Of a stretch of 64,000 nucleotides of DNA, positions 1-9,675 are shown one piece after another. This stretch comes from JBBQHX01 sp035306065 (lineage in GTDB: Bacteria; Gemmatimonadota; Gemmatimonadetes; Gemmatimonadales; Gemmatimonadaceae): assembly GCA_035306065.1 (NCBI GenBank), contig DATGOL010000030.1, positions 19,143-83,142 on the forward strand. The letters run 5' to 3'. Position 1 is the stretch's first letter, and the number at the start of each line of letters is the position of its first letter. A program made the position numbers and the translations under genes. Under the pieces are notes generated by a model. That model was given only the letters and a program-made list of their open reading frames with translations. It made no database searches and was not told where the DNA came from.

Positions 1-398
1 GCTGACTTGATCTCGTCCGTGATGTGCGGAATCACCTGTACGGTGGAGCCGAGGTATTCACCCCTCCGCTCCTTGGAGATCACGTTGTGGTAGATGCGGC
101 CGGTGGTAACGTTGTTGGCCTGCGACAGCGCCCTGTCCAGAAAGCGCTCATAGTGACCCAGGTCCAGGTCAGTCTCGGCTCCGTCATCGGTGACGAACAC
201 CTCACCATGCTGGAACGGAGACATGGTGCCAGGGTCCACGTTCAGGTAGGGATCGAACTTGAGCATGGTAACGCGAAGTCCGCGCTCAACGAGAAGCCGT
301 CCCAGCGAAGCGGCTGCGATTCCCTTCCCCAGTGACGACACCACGCCGCCCGTTACGAAGATGTACTTGGTGGGCGTCTGCCCGGGCTTGCTTTGCAT
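1..398 (-). CDS. pyrG: CTP synthase, N-terminal part (cut by window edge)
   Basis: Reading the minus strand from an ATG at 398 gives about 132 residues of the CTP synthase synthetase domain; the rest lies beyond the left edge. CTP synthase makes CTP from UTP with ATP and glutamine in the cytoplasm. Visible are the N-terminal phosphate loop (GGVVSSLGKG, about residues 17-26), the KFDPYLN and DPGTMSP motifs and the GAETDLDLGHYERF segment that binds metal and nucleotide, all highly conserved. The start overlaps the kdsB stop by one base (TGATG), so the two are translationally coupled. The pairing makes sense because KdsB consumes CTP. Confidence 0.97.
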   Translation of the reverse strand, partial: MQSKPGQTPTKYIFVTGGVVSSLGKGIAAASLGRLLVERGLRVTMLKFDPYLNVDPGTMSPFQHGEVFVTDDGAETDLDLGHYERFLDRALSQANNVTTGRIYHNVISKERRGEYLGSTVQVIPHITDEIKS

Positions 399-1189
399 CA
401 GCTCTGTCCTGTCGTGTGGCGGTCCGAGTGTGCGATCGAGTCGTTCATGGAGTGCCAGAGTTCGTTTGCAGCGTGCAGGTCTTCCGGTGTATCCACACCA
501 CGAGCCGGCAGTTCATCCATCAGGGCAACGCCCATCGGAATGCCTGCCGCCAGTGGTCGCAGCTGTTCAAGCCGTTCAATCTGCTCCAGCGGATGCTGTG
601 GAAGCTGCACCCACCTCACGAGAGCCTCCGGCGCGTAGGCGTACACGCCAATGTGCTGATGGACGTGAGCGTCGCGCAGCGGCGCATCTTCCGGCTCTCG
701 CAACCAGGGAATTGCCGCTCGTGAAAAATACATGGCTCGTCCGTCGCTGGCAGCAACGACCTTCACCACATCAGGCGTTCGGAGAATGTCCGGGGTGGCT
801 CGGGCCGCAACGGTGCCGAGTGGAAAGCCCGCCTCCAGGATCTGCTGGAGGGCACCCTGGAGCGCGTCGCGTGACACAAAGGGTTCGTCTCCCTGCACGT
901 TGAGAACGGCCGTCGCACCTTCGTAGCGGCGCATTGCTGCCACTTCCGCAACGCGATCCGTGCCCGAGGGGTGGTCCGACCGCGTCATCACCACGGTGGC
1001 GTTCGATTCCCGGAGTGCGTCGGCGATCTCCGCGGAGTCGGTGGCGACGACTACTTCATCCGCAATGCCGAATGCCTGAACCCGCTCCCAGACGCGTAGC
1101 ACCATGGGACGGCCCGCGAGGAGCTGTAATGGCTTGCGAGGCAGGCGGCCGGAACCAATACGAGCCGGGATCACCGCTAGCGTGCTCAT
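398..1189 (-). CDS. kdsB: 3-deoxy-manno-octulosonate cytidylyltransferase
   Basis: A 263-residue protein of the usual length for KdsB, which transfers CMP from CTP to KDO to make CMP-KDO for the inner core of lipopolysaccharide. The N-terminal nucleotide-binding segment (IPARIGSGRLPRKPL, residues 7-21) is clear, as are a SDHPSGTDR motif near residue 90 and NVQGDEPFV near 118, which belong to the cytidylyltransferase active site. It is first in a two-gene unit with pyrG downstream. A sigma70-type promoter lies about 50 bases upstream. Its presence is the best evidence in the window that the cell makes an LPS outer membrane. Confidence 0.95.
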   Translation of the reverse strand: MSTLAVIPARIGSGRLPRKPLQLLAGRPMVLRVWERVQAFGIADEVVVATDSAEIADALRESNATVVMTRSDHPSGTDRVAEVAAMRRYEGATAVLNVQGDEPFVSRDALQGALQQILEAGFPLGTVAARATPDILRTPDVVKVVAASDGRAMYFSRAAIPWLREPEDAPLRDAHVHQHIGVYAYAPEALVRWVQLPQHPLEQIERLEQLRPLAAGIPMGVALMDELPARGVDTPEDLHAANELWHSMNDSIAHSDRHTTGQS

Positions 1190-1200
1190 GGGTTCGAGCC

Positions 1201-1228
1201 GAAAATTCGCGCTTCCGCAGCAATTTTC
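1201..1228 (-). promoter_or_regulatory. inverted repeat in the kdsB leader
   Basis: A perfect 7-base inverted repeat GAAAATT/AATTTTC spans 1201-1228 with two more G-C pairs inside after three mismatches. It covers roughly +2 to +29 of the predicted kdsB transcript, so it could be an operator or a 5' leader hairpin. No function is known; the position just after the promoter is the reason to record it. Confidence 0.4.
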
Positions 1229-1236
1229 ATTCCAGT

Positions 1237-1265
1237 ATTATAGCCATCGAATCGGTGGCACGCAA
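1237..1265 (-). promoter_or_regulatory. sigma70-type promoter of kdsB-pyrG
   Basis: On the minus strand TTGCGT (1265-1260) and a perfect TATAAT (1242-1237) are separated by 17 bases. Transcription would start near 1230, giving a leader of about 40 bases before the kdsB ATG at 1189. This is one of the best -10/-35 pairs in the window. Confidence 0.75.
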
Positions 1266-1305
1266 TCAGATTCGGCGCCCCCATTCATGGTGTACCGGCT
1301 CGAAT

Positions 1306-1929
1306 TCAAATCGCTGCTGACGCCGCTCCCTTGCCGTACGCCTCCGCCATCTCCAGGAAGTTCCTCAGCAACCGCTTCCCACCCTGCGAGAGAATGCTTT
1401 CAGGGTGGAACTGCACCCCCACTACCGGATGCTCGCGGTGCCGCAGCGCATGGATCTCCGACGGCAGATCCCTCGCACGAGCCGTAACCTCCAGGCAGTC
1501 CGGCATGCTGTTAGGGTCAACCACGAGCGAGTGGTAGCGCATGACGCTGAGCGGCGACGGAAGCCCCTCGAACAGCCCGGTACCTTGATGCTCCACTTCG
1601 GACAGCTTGCCGTGCATCACTCGCGCTGCTCGCACCACGCGCCCCCCGTACGCTTCGCCGATTGCCTGATGTCCGAGGCAGACGCCAAGTATCGGAACGG
1701 TGGCTCCGTAGCGCTGGATTAGCGGAATGGTGATACCCGCCTCTTTCGGCGTGCAGGGTCCGGGTGACAGGACTATCGCGGACGGCTGCAACTCTCCCGC
1801 TTCCTCAACGGAGATGGCGTCGTTGCGGAGGACGATCGGGTCTTCACCCAGCTCGCCCAGGTACTGAACGAGGTTGAAGGTGAAGGAATCGTAGTTGTCT
1901 ATGACCAGAAGCCTTGAAGCGGAAGCCAT
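1306..1929 (-). CDS. trpG: glutamine amidotransferase of anthranilate / aminodeoxychorismate synthase (TrpG/PabA)
   Basis: A 207-residue class I glutamine amidotransferase that supplies ammonia to a TrpE- or PabB-type synthase acting on chorismate. The N-terminus has the family hallmark (LVIDNYDSFTFNLVQYL, residues 8-24). The nucleophile Cys84 sits in GVCLGHQ, and the His-Glu pair lies in VQFHPES near the C-terminus. Length is typical of a free-standing subunit. No trpE or pabB is in the window, so tryptophan and folate roles cannot be separated; many bacteria use one subunit for both. It is the last gene of the fatty-acid/xerD run, nine bases after xerD. Confidence 0.93.
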   Translation of the reverse strand: MASASRLLVIDNYDSFTFNLVQYLGELGEDPIVLRNDAISVEEAGELQPSAIVLSPGPCTPKEAGITIPLIQRYGATVPILGVCLGHQAIGEAYGGRVVRAARVMHGKLSEVEHQGTGLFEGLPSPLSVMRYHSLVVDPNSMPDCLEVTARARDLPSEIHALRHREHPVVGVQFHPESILSQGGKRLLRNFLEMAEAYGKGAASAAI

Positions 1930-1938
1930 GGCGTGTCG

Positions 1939-2892
1939 TCATGCGCGTGGATGGAACTGCCGGTGCACCGTTCGAAGATACTCGCGGTCCACGTGCGTGT
2001 AGATCTGGGTGGTGGAAATATCGGCGTGGCCGAGCATCTCCTGCACTGCCCTGAGGTCGGCGCCGCCTTCCAGCAGATGGGTGGCAAAGCTGTGACGAAG
2101 CGTATGCGGCGACACATGCCGGGTAATCCCGGCGGTCTCAACGTGGCGCCGAAGGATCTTCCAGGCGCCCATTCGGCTAAGGGGCGTTCCGCGTGCATTC
2201 AGGAACAGACGTCCCTTTCCCTGGCCCTTCTCCAGCTTCGGCCGGGTTTCGCGCAGGTACACAGCCGTGGCGCCGAGTGCACTTCGTCCGATCGGAACAA
2301 GCCGCTCCTTGCTCCCCTTGCCGAACACGCGAAGCAGGCCGTCGCTCATCAGCACGTCGGACACACCCAAACCGATCCACTCGGACACCCTCAGCCCTGC
2401 GCCGTAGCCAAGCTCCAGCATTGCGCGGTCACGGAACGCCAGAGGTTCCTCGAGGCCGGGCGCAGTGAGCAAAGCTTCCACTTCCGCAACCGTCAGCACT
2501 TCAGGCAGAGTACGCCAGCGTGCAGGAGCGTCCAGGCGATCGCTCGGATCGCTGACGATTTCTCCTTCCGCGATCAGGAAGGCGAAGTAGGTACGCACTG
2601 CGCTCACCGAGCGCCGGATGGAGGTGGGAGCCAGGCCCAGGTCCTTCAGGTGATACACGAAGTCGCGCAGCAACCGGGCGCTGACATCCACCGGAAGCCG
2701 GGCGCCTCGTGATGCAGCAAACTCCACCAGGCGCCTCACGTCTCGCCCGTATGCCGCAATCGTGTTCTGCGCGGCACCCTGTTCGAGAGCCAGCATGTCT
2801 TCGAACCGCTCCACGAAGAAGGCGCGCAGGAGCTGGTCGGTAAGGAGCGATTCGGAATCGCTCCCGCCGGGCCGGGGAGTGGCGTCAGGCAT
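1939..2892 (-). CDS. xerD: tyrosine site-specific recombinase XerD-like
   Basis: Called from the ATG at 2892 (317 residues), because this start overlaps the dedA stop in an ATGCCTGA junction; the reading frame is open further upstream but inside dedA. XerC/XerD recombinases resolve chromosome dimers at dif next to the septum. The N-terminal SAM-like core-binding domain covers about residues 18-110 and the catalytic domain 130-310. The full catalytic set is visible: Arg168 (GAGLRVSE), Lys195 (GKGSKE), His263 and Arg266 (HTLRHSFATHLL), His289 (LGHADI) and Tyr298 (TQIYTH). The length matches XerC/XerD, and housekeeping neighbours argue against a mobile integrase. XerC versus XerD cannot be settled here. 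Confidence 0.93.
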   Translation of the reverse strand: MPDATPRPGGSDSESLLTDQLLRAFFVERFEDMLALEQGAAQNTIAAYGRDVRRLVEFAASRGARLPVDVSARLLRDFVYHLKDLGLAPTSIRRSVSAVRTYFAFLIAEGEIVSDPSDRLDAPARWRTLPEVLTVAEVEALLTAPGLEEPLAFRDRAMLELGYGAGLRVSEWIGLGVSDVLMSDGLLRVFGKGSKERLVPIGRSALGATAVYLRETRPKLEKGQGKGRLFLNARGTPLSRMGAWKILRRHVETAGITRHVSPHTLRHSFATHLLEGGADLRAVQEMLGHADISTTQIYTHVDREYLRTVHRQFHPRA

Positions 2893-3562
2893 CGCTGCCG
2901 TTCCCGCGGCTGTCACCACCATCGTCTGGCACCACTGTCTCTTCCTCCGCCTTCTGCCTGCGACGCCTGCGATGCAGGTAGACACCGCCCGCAACCAGCA
3001 CGATTACTACCAGCGCTCCGATGCCTGACGTGCGGCCTATGTCCGTGATGCGCTCCAGCAGCAGTTCCCAGTTCGACCCCACGCCATACGCAAGCCACGC
3101 AATCACACCGTACCAGATGGCCGACGCGACCGATATCGCCACGATGCTCCCGACTGCTGGAAGGTGGAGCGCACCGGCCAGCGGCGGAACCACCGCACGC
3201 ACGGCCGGAACGAACCGCGTGAAGAACAGAGCCATCATGCCCCATCGCCTGTACAATTCCAGCACGCGCGCCTGCGACTCGGGATTGGCGAGTGTCCTGA
3301 ATCGACCGTACAGCGCAGGCGCGCCAAGTCTTCGCCCGAACAGGAACATCAGCAGCGCACCGGCAACGTTGCCAAGCCAGCAGGCAAGGAACACTCCCGT
3401 TAGCGAGGCGCCTCCGCGCGCGGCCAGGAACGCGCCGAATGCAACTATCGTGTCTGCAGGCGCGGGCGGAAACACGTTCTCGACAGCTGCCGCCAGCGCG
3501 AGAATGCCATACAGAGCGGCCGTGGGCAGCCCCGCAACGAGATCGAGGAGATCAGTGAGCAC
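2885..3562 (-). CDS. DedA family membrane protein
   Basis: A 225-residue inner-membrane protein of the DedA/SNARE-associated family, starting at GTG 3562. Members act in membrane homeostasis, and several are undecaprenyl-phosphate or phospholipid translocases. A helix at about 13-30 leads into the VENVFPPAPAD segment, whose acidic residue and prolines form a re-entrant motif. The GRRLGAPALYGRF and TRFVPAVRAVVPPLAGA segments (around 75-88 and 115-130) are typical and include the conserved arginines. A last helix near 180-198 is followed by a basic then acidic cytoplasmic tail (HRRRRRQKAEEE). It lies between ispF and xerD and overlaps xerD by eight bases. The exact lipid substrate is unknown. 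Confidence 0.9.
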   Translation of the reverse strand: MLTDLLDLVAGLPTAALYGILALAAAVENVFPPAPADTIVAFGAFLAARGGASLTGVFLACWLGNVAGALLMFLFGRRLGAPALYGRFRTLANPESQARVLELYRRWGMMALFFTRFVPAVRAVVPPLAGALHLPAVGSIVAISVASAIWYGVIAWLAYGVGSNWELLLERITDIGRTSGIGALVVIVLVAGGVYLHRRRRRQKAEEETVVPDDGGDSRGNGSDA

Positions 3563-3598
3563 TACGGCGCCCCGGAGCGGTCAGATGACTGGAAGTCG

Positions 3599-4099
3599 TC
3601 AGGCGTCCTGCGGGGCGGCCGGCCGTTGCTTCATAAGGGTGGCAACGGCCATCACTGCAAGTCCCTCCTCACGCCCGATCCAGCCAAGGCCCTCGTTGGT
3701 CTTCCCCTTCACGAAAACCTGCATCTCACTCACGCCGAGTGCCCGCGCGAGGCTGCTGAGAATCGCATCACGATGCGGACCGATCTTCGGCTTCTGCGCA
3801 ATCACCGTTACGTCCACATTGCCAATGGCGTACCCGGCATCCAGCACGAGCTGCACGGCCTTCTTCAGCATGAATATTGAATCGCGCCCCTTGTTCGAAG
3901 GGTCGGTATCCGGAAACAACTCGCCAATGTCACCCAGTGCGGCTGCACCAAGCAGTGCGTCCGTGATGGCGTGACATACGGCGTCAGCATCGGAGTGCCC
4001 CACGAGTCGAGAGTCGCACGGAATCTCCACGCCGCCAAGCAGCATTGGGCCGCCAGGGGCGAACCTGTGCGAGTCGTACCCGATTCCGGTGCGTACCAT
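3599..4099 (-). CDS. ispF: 2-C-methyl-D-erythritol 2,4-cyclodiphosphate synthase
   Basis: Called from ATG 4099 (166 residues), so the protein begins MVRTGIGYDSHRF as in the family; a TTG at 4156 would add 19 unconserved residues. IspF cyclises CDP-ME-2-phosphate to MEcPP with loss of CMP in the MEP isoprenoid pathway and works as a trimer with zinc. The metal-binding D-x-H of GYDSHRF and the second motif LVGHSDADAVCHAITDALLG are present. The C-terminal FVKGKTNEGLGWIGREEGLA segment, which builds the CDP pocket, is intact. The partner enzyme IspD is about 46 kb away in another operon. Confidence 0.95.
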   Translation of the reverse strand: MVRTGIGYDSHRFAPGGPMLLGGVEIPCDSRLVGHSDADAVCHAITDALLGAAALGDIGELFPDTDPSNKGRDSIFMLKKAVQLVLDAGYAIGNVDVTVIAQKPKIGPHRDAILSSLARALGVSEMQVFVKGKTNEGLGWIGREEGLAVMAVATLMKQRPAAPQDA

Positions 4100-4186
4100 A
4101 CGCGTCAGGCGACCGGCGGAAGTCCGCGGGCCGCCTGTAACAGGCTGCAAGAGCAAGCCGGCATCATGCGACTGACAATGCTGCGC

Positions 4187-5434
4187 TCACTCCGCGAAGC
4201 GACGGATGGCGAGTACCGCGTTATGCCCGCCGAAGCCCGAACTGTTCGTGAGTGCGGCACGAACCTCACGCTCACGCGGCTTGTTGGGGGTATAGTCCAG
4301 ATCGCAATCCTCCCCCGGCTCGAAGTGATTGATGGTCGGCGGAACTACACCATTGCGAATTGCCATCACGCTGACCAGGAACTCAACCGCGCCGGCCGCA
4401 CCAAGCATGTGCCCGGTGGCCGACTTTGTGGACGAGATGCTCAGCCTGTCTGCATGCTCACCGAATACCGCTCGAACCGCGAGCGACTCGTTCGGGTCGT
4501 TGAGCGGCGTGGACGTTCCATGCGCGTTGATGTAGTCAATTTCGCTCAGCGCCAAACCGGAATCGCTGATAGCGCGACGCATTGCCCGCTGCAGACCTTC
4601 GTGCGCCTCCGGCTGACCGGTGAGATGATACGCATCTCCGGTTGCGCCGTAGCCCACCAGCTCCGCATGGATGGTTGCACCACGCGCACGCGCATGCTCC
4701 AGTTCCTCCAGTACCACCAGACCGGAACCCTCTCCCATCACGAAGCCATCCCGATCCTTGTCGAACGGGCGTGAGGCGGTGGACGGATCGTCGTTGCGCT
4801 CGGACAACGCCTTCATGTTGGCAAAGCCACCGATGGACATCGGCGTTACCGATGCCTCTGAGCCACCGGCCAGCATGATGTCCGCATCGCCGTACTGGAT
4901 CGAGCGGAACGCAGTACCAATGGCGTGCGCACTGGTGGCACACGCAGATACCGTCGCGAAGTTGGGCCCCTTGCACTGAAAGCGCATGGAGATCATTCCC
5001 GCAGCGATATCCGAGATGAACATCGGAATGAAGAACGGAGAAATCCTTCCCGGTCCGTGCTGCAGGAATGTGGAATGCTGCAACTCGAAGGTGTTGAGGC
5101 CTCCAATGCCGCTGCCGACGATAACGCCGGCTTGCTCTGGGTCGAAGTTCCCCTCCTTCAGCCCCGCATCGGCCATCGCCTGCACCGCAGCAGCTACCGC
5201 ATACTGCGTGTACATGTCCGATCGCTTTGCCTCCTTGCGATCCATGTACCGGGAAGGATCGAAATCCTTTACTTCGCAGGCAAAACGAACCGAGAACGCT
5301 GACGGGTCGAAGTGTGTGAGCGGTCCTGCCCCAGAAACCCCCGCCAGAAGCGACTGCCAGGTCGTCGCCACGTCGTTTCCGACAGGCGAGACAGCACCCA
5401 GCCCGGTGACGACGACCCGGCGACCCTGACTCAC
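4187..5434 (-). CDS. fabF: 3-oxoacyl-ACP synthase II
   Basis: A 415-residue condensing enzyme that elongates acyl-ACP with malonyl-ACP in type II fatty-acid synthesis. The thiolase-fold active site is complete: nucleophile Cys165 (VSACATS), a His in NAHGTSTP near residue 305 and a second in KSATGHMLGAAG near 342. The C-terminal GFGGHNA motif is also present. The GTG start at 5434 overlaps the acpP stop (GTGA). The order acpP-fabF is the classic arrangement. Length fits FabF rather than FabB, and nothing suggests a polyketide synthase. Confidence 0.97.
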   Translation of the reverse strand: MSQGRRVVVTGLGAVSPVGNDVATTWQSLLAGVSGAGPLTHFDPSAFSVRFACEVKDFDPSRYMDRKEAKRSDMYTQYAVAAAVQAMADAGLKEGNFDPEQAGVIVGSGIGGLNTFELQHSTFLQHGPGRISPFFIPMFISDIAAGMISMRFQCKGPNFATVSACATSAHAIGTAFRSIQYGDADIMLAGGSEASVTPMSIGGFANMKALSERNDDPSTASRPFDKDRDGFVMGEGSGLVVLEELEHARARGATIHAELVGYGATGDAYHLTGQPEAHEGLQRAMRRAISDSGLALSEIDYINAHGTSTPLNDPNESLAVRAVFGEHADRLSISSTKSATGHMLGAAGAVEFLVSVMAIRNGVVPPTINHFEPGEDCDLDYTPNKPREREVRAALTNSSGFGGHNAVLAIRRFAE

Positions 5435-5670
5435 TCCGCTCCCTTCTCCTTCAGGTAAGCCATGGCATCCCCAACAGTACGCAGCTTCTCAGCGTCCTCG
5501 TCGGGAATGTCAATGTTGAATTCCTTCTCGAACTCCATGACGAGCTCGACGATGTCGAGGCTGTCGGCGCCAAGGTCCTCGATGAAAATCGCATCGTCCG
5601 TGAGCTTGTCACGCTCGACGCCGAGTTCCTTTTCGATAATGTCCTTGACCTTCGCGGAGAGGTCAGCCAT
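5431..5670 (-). CDS. acpP: acyl carrier protein
   Basis: A 79-residue acidic protein that carries growing acyl chains on a 4'-phosphopantetheine arm. The attachment Ser37 is in the canonical GADSLD motif, followed by the acidic helix II (IVELVMEFEKEF) that docks with Fab enzymes. A clear Shine-Dalgarno site (GAGGA, five bases before the ATG at 5670) fits the high expression expected of ACP. It sits between fabG and fabF, with a 56-base gap before it, the largest within the fab cluster. Confidence 0.98.
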   Translation of the reverse strand: MADLSAKVKDIIEKELGVERDKLTDDAIFIEDLGADSLDIVELVMEFEKEFNIDIPDEDAEKLRTVGDAMAYLKEKGAE

Positions 5671-5726
5671 GAGAATCCTCTAAGTGTGAATGTGGAACGC
5701 AGCGATGAAATAGAACACTACCAACC

Positions 5727-6464
5727 CTACATCACCAGTCCGCCGTCTACCACGAGTACCTGACCCGTAACGTAGGCGGCGTGCTCGGACGCCAGGAACG
5801 CCACCATCCCCGCAATATCCTCAGGGCGACCGAGCCGATCCACGGGGATCTGCGAAGTAATGGCGTTCCGTGCGTCGTCCGTCATTGCCGCGGTCATATC
5901 GGTTTCGATATAGCCGGGCGCCACGACGTTTGCCAGCACGTTTCTGGACGCCAGCTCCCTGGCGACAGACTTGGTGAGGCCGATGAGCCCGGCCTTGCTC
6001 GCAGCATAGTTGGCCTGGCCCTTGTTGCCCATGATACCAACCACGCTCGAAATGTTGATTATGCGTCCCCAGCGACGCTTCATCATGCCGCGCGAGGCGG
6101 CGCGGATGGCAACGAATGCAGCCTTCAGGTTGGCGTCCAGAACTGCATCCCAGTCTTCATCCTTGATGCGTACGAGCAGGTTGTCTCGCGTGATGCCTGC
6201 GTTATTCACCAGAATGTCCACTGGCGCAAGCTCTTTCTCCACTCGCTCAACGAGCGACACAACAGACGCTGCATCCGCGATGTCGCAGGAAAAACCCGCT
6301 GCCTCACCCGGAAGCTCCTCAGCCACCGCAGACGCACGCACTTCGTCGCGACCAACCACTGCCACACGCGCACCGGCCTCGGAAAGCAGCTGGGCAATAC
6401 CTCGCCCTATTCCTCGCGTGCTGCCGGTTACCAGCGCCGTACGTCCTGACAGGTCAATCCGCAT
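5727..6464 (-). CDS. fabG: 3-oxoacyl-ACP reductase
   Basis: A 245-residue short-chain dehydrogenase that reduces 3-oxoacyl-ACP with NADPH. The cofactor loop is TGSTRGIGRG (13-22), NNAG is at 87-90, and the catalytic Ser139/140, Tyr153 and Lys157 follow in NISS and YAASK. The C-terminus (TGQVLVVDGGLVM) is typical of FabG. Its ATG shares one base with the fabD stop (TAATG). Its place between fabD and acpP makes the fatty-acid role nearly certain among the many SDR paralogues bacteria carry. Confidence 0.96.
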   Translation of the reverse strand: MRIDLSGRTALVTGSTRGIGRGIAQLLSEAGARVAVVGRDEVRASAVAEELPGEAAGFSCDIADAASVVSLVERVEKELAPVDILVNNAGITRDNLLVRIKDEDWDAVLDANLKAAFVAIRAASRGMMKRRWGRIINISSVVGIMGNKGQANYAASKAGLIGLTKSVARELASRNVLANVVAPGYIETDMTAAMTDDARNAITSQIPVDRLGRPEDIAGMVAFLASEHAAYVTGQVLVVDGGLVM

Positions 6465-7414
6465 TAATCGAGCTCTGAGAGAAGGGCTTCTGCCTCTGCC
6501 GCAGTGCCGCAGGTTCCAACCTGCACACCGGGTGCGATACGCCTAACCAGTCCCGTAAGAACATTTCCCGGTCCAAGCTCCAGGTAGCGCGCATCGGGGT
6601 GCTGCGCTGTCATTCGCTGTATCAGCTGCTCCCATCGTACGGGAGATGTAAGCTGCTGCCGTAGCAGGGCGCGTGCTTCCGCCGCACTGGACACCGGATT
6701 ACCGGTAACGTTGGACCACACCGGATAGTCGGGATCCACCATTTCTGCCACATCGAGCGCAAGTTCCAACCCTTCTGCCGCCGATTCCATGAGGGGCGAG
6801 TGAAAGGCGCCACTCACGTTCAACCGCACGACGCGCCTGGCGCCGGCCTCCTTTGCCAGCTCCATCAGCTTCTCAACACCTGCAACGGTACCGGATACCA
6901 CCACCTGCACGGCGTTGTTGAAGTTCGCCGGCACAACCAGGTCCGACTCGACCGTCGCACGCTCGCACAAGGCTTCGATGCCACCTTCAACAGCACCGAG
7001 CACCGCAGCCATGGCTCCGGGGCGCTGTACGCCGGACTCGTACATGAGTTCACCGCGCCGCCGCACGAGCCGAACGCCACGCTCGAGCGTGAGGCTGCCA
7101 GCCGCGTGATATGCAGTGAACTCCCCGAGCGAATGGCCGGCCGCAGCCACAACACGTTTCGCCAGCCTGTCCCGAAGCACCGCAAACAGTGCGGCACCGT
7201 GCAGGAAGAGCGCCGGCTGCGCGTTCTGCGTGAGCGTGAGATCACTCTCAGGGCCGTTGAACAGGAGGCTGGTCATGGAAACGCCAAGCGACTCGTCACC
7301 ACGCATTAGCACTTCACGAGCCGCCAGATATGACTCGGAGAGGTCCTGAGCCATTCCGGGTTTCTGAGACCCCTGTCCGGGAAAGAGCAGTACGAAAGTC
7401 ATGCCTCGAGACAT
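6464..7414 (-). CDS. fabD: malonyl-CoA:ACP transacylase
   Basis: A 316-residue acyltransferase that loads malonyl groups on ACP. FPGQGSQ opens the domain at 11-17. The nucleophile Ser95 is in GHSLGE, the partner His is in SGAFHSPLM near residue 207, and the C-terminal ELGPGNVLTGL motif is present. A second ATG at 7402 (MTFVLLFPGQG) would remove four residues and cannot be excluded; neither start has a well-spaced ribosome site. It follows fabH by five bases. Confidence 0.96.
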   Translation of the reverse strand: MSRGMTFVLLFPGQGSQKPGMAQDLSESYLAAREVLMRGDESLGVSMTSLLFNGPESDLTLTQNAQPALFLHGAALFAVLRDRLAKRVVAAAGHSLGEFTAYHAAGSLTLERGVRLVRRRGELMYESGVQRPGAMAAVLGAVEGGIEALCERATVESDLVVPANFNNAVQVVVSGTVAGVEKLMELAKEAGARRVVRLNVSGAFHSPLMESAAEGLELALDVAEMVDPDYPVWSNVTGNPVSSAAEARALLRQQLTSPVRWEQLIQRMTAQHPDARYLELGPGNVLTGLVRRIAPGVQVGTCGTAAEAEALLSELD

Positions 7415-7419
7415 TGAGC

Positions 7420-8411
<992 letters not shown>

Positions 8412-8415
<4 letters not shown>

Positions 8416-9458
8416 GCGGACTCTCCCATTGCGGCAGCCGGTGCCGTGCTCGGCGCCAGGCGCCGGCCAATGTGCTCACTCATGCGGGTTTCCACTGCGC
8501 GAATTCCCACACGTATGGCATTCTTGAGAGCCCGCGGGGATGACTTTCCGTGTGAAATGATGCTCACTCCCTTTACGCCGAGTAGCGGAGCGCCGCCATA
8601 CTCGGAGTAGTCCAGGTGGCCGAAGGCCTGCTCGAGCTGCTCTCGTTCAAGACCCGCGTGACGACCGACCAGGCCGACGATGAGAGGCGCGGCAGCTTCG
8701 TAGAACTTGAGGAGAACGTTGCCCACGAAGCCGTCGCAAACCACGATGTCAATGGGTCCGCGGTCGCTTGCGCCGGCCGGAATGTCACGTCCCTCGACAT
8801 TGCCCTGAAAGTTGATCCCGGCAGTGGCTGCCAGAAGCTTGTTGGCTTCCTTCACGGCAATGTTGCCCTTCTCCGCTTCCTCGCCAATGCTGAGCAGCCC
8901 GATGCTCGGGTTCTTTCTGCCCAGAATGTCCTCGGCGTACACGGTGCCCAGGCGCGCGAACTGAACGTATTCGTCAGGCGAGCAGTCCACGTTCGCGCCG
9001 GAGTCCAGGATAAGTACCGGATCCAGCGCGCTGGGAAAGAGCGTGCCGATTGCGGGACGCCTCAGCCCGTCGTGCAGCCTGAGGATCACGGTGGACGCGG
9101 CCATCTGTGCGCCGGTGTTGCCGGCGGAGACGAATGCGTCTGCCAGACCTTCGGCGTGACGGCGCAGGCCGACCATCATGGAGCTGTTGGGCTTTCCGCG
9201 GAGTGCAGCCGCCGGCTTGTCCGACATTGCCACCACGTCAGGCGCCTCTACCAGTTCGATGGCGGCGCGAGCGCGTTCTGCGATGTCCGAAAAATCGCCC
9301 GCGAGGAGCGTTTCGAGCGCCTCGCTGACGATCTGCGTCTGGCCGACGAGCTGAATTGAGTGGTCGCCTTCGAACTCCCGAAGTGCCAGTAGCGCACCCG
9401 AAAGCGGAGCGTGGGGAGCAAAGTCGCCCCCCATTGCGTCCAGCGCGATCCGCGCCAA
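8412..9458 (-). CDS. plsX: phosphate acyltransferase PlsX
   Basis: Called from TTG 9458 (348 residues), since this gives the family N-terminus (LARIALDAMGGDFAPH) and has an AGGA site about nine bases upstream; an ATG at 9509 would overlap rpmF by 49 bases and add unconserved residues. PlsX makes acyl-phosphate from acyl-ACP for glycerophospholipid synthesis at the membrane. Further conserved segments are SNAGNTGAQMA-like (SAGNTGAQMAAS), DSGANVDCSPDEYVQFA and CDGFVGNVLLKF. The yceD-rpmF-plsX-fabH order is a widely conserved lipid-synthesis arrangement. Confidence 0.95.
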
Positions 9459-9460
9459 TG

Positions 9461-9643
9461 TCAGGCTTCCTGTGCTGCTACCCGCTGCCTGCCGGCGTAA
9501 TAGCCGCACTCGTCACAGACGCGGTGCGGGCGCTTCATGCTCTGGCACTGGGGACAGGCCTGCAGCGCGATAGCCGGTGCAACCTTGTGGGTATTGCGGG
9601 CGCGCTTCTTCCGCTTCGATGTGCGGCGCTTCGGGACAGCCAT
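9461..9643 (-). CDS. rpmF: 50S ribosomal protein L32
   Basis: A 60-residue basic ribosomal protein. The N-terminus MAVPKRRTSKRKKRARNTHK is the L32 signature, and the zinc-binding pairs CPQC (30-33) and CDEC (43-46) show that this is the zinc-containing form. Placement between yceD and plsX is the common bacterial order. No recognisable Shine-Dalgarno sequence precedes the ATG, so it may be read by coupling from yceD 32 bases upstream. Confidence 0.97.
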   Translation of the reverse strand: MAVPKRRTSKRKKRARNTHKVAPAIALQACPQCQSMKRPHRVCDECGYYAGRQRVAAQEA

Positions 9644-9675
9644 TTACGTAACCGAAATAAAGGAGTGAAAGCTGC

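Noticed and set aside
1939..2892. Tyrosine recombinase as an integrase of a mobile element
   Set aside because: Length, domain layout and the surrounding housekeeping genes fit XerC/XerD; no attachment repeats or phage genes are nearby.
3021..3974. 317-residue plus-strand frame opposite dedA and ispF
   Set aside because: It crosses two conserved minus-strand genes and their gap, with low-complexity Ser/Arg/Thr sequence.
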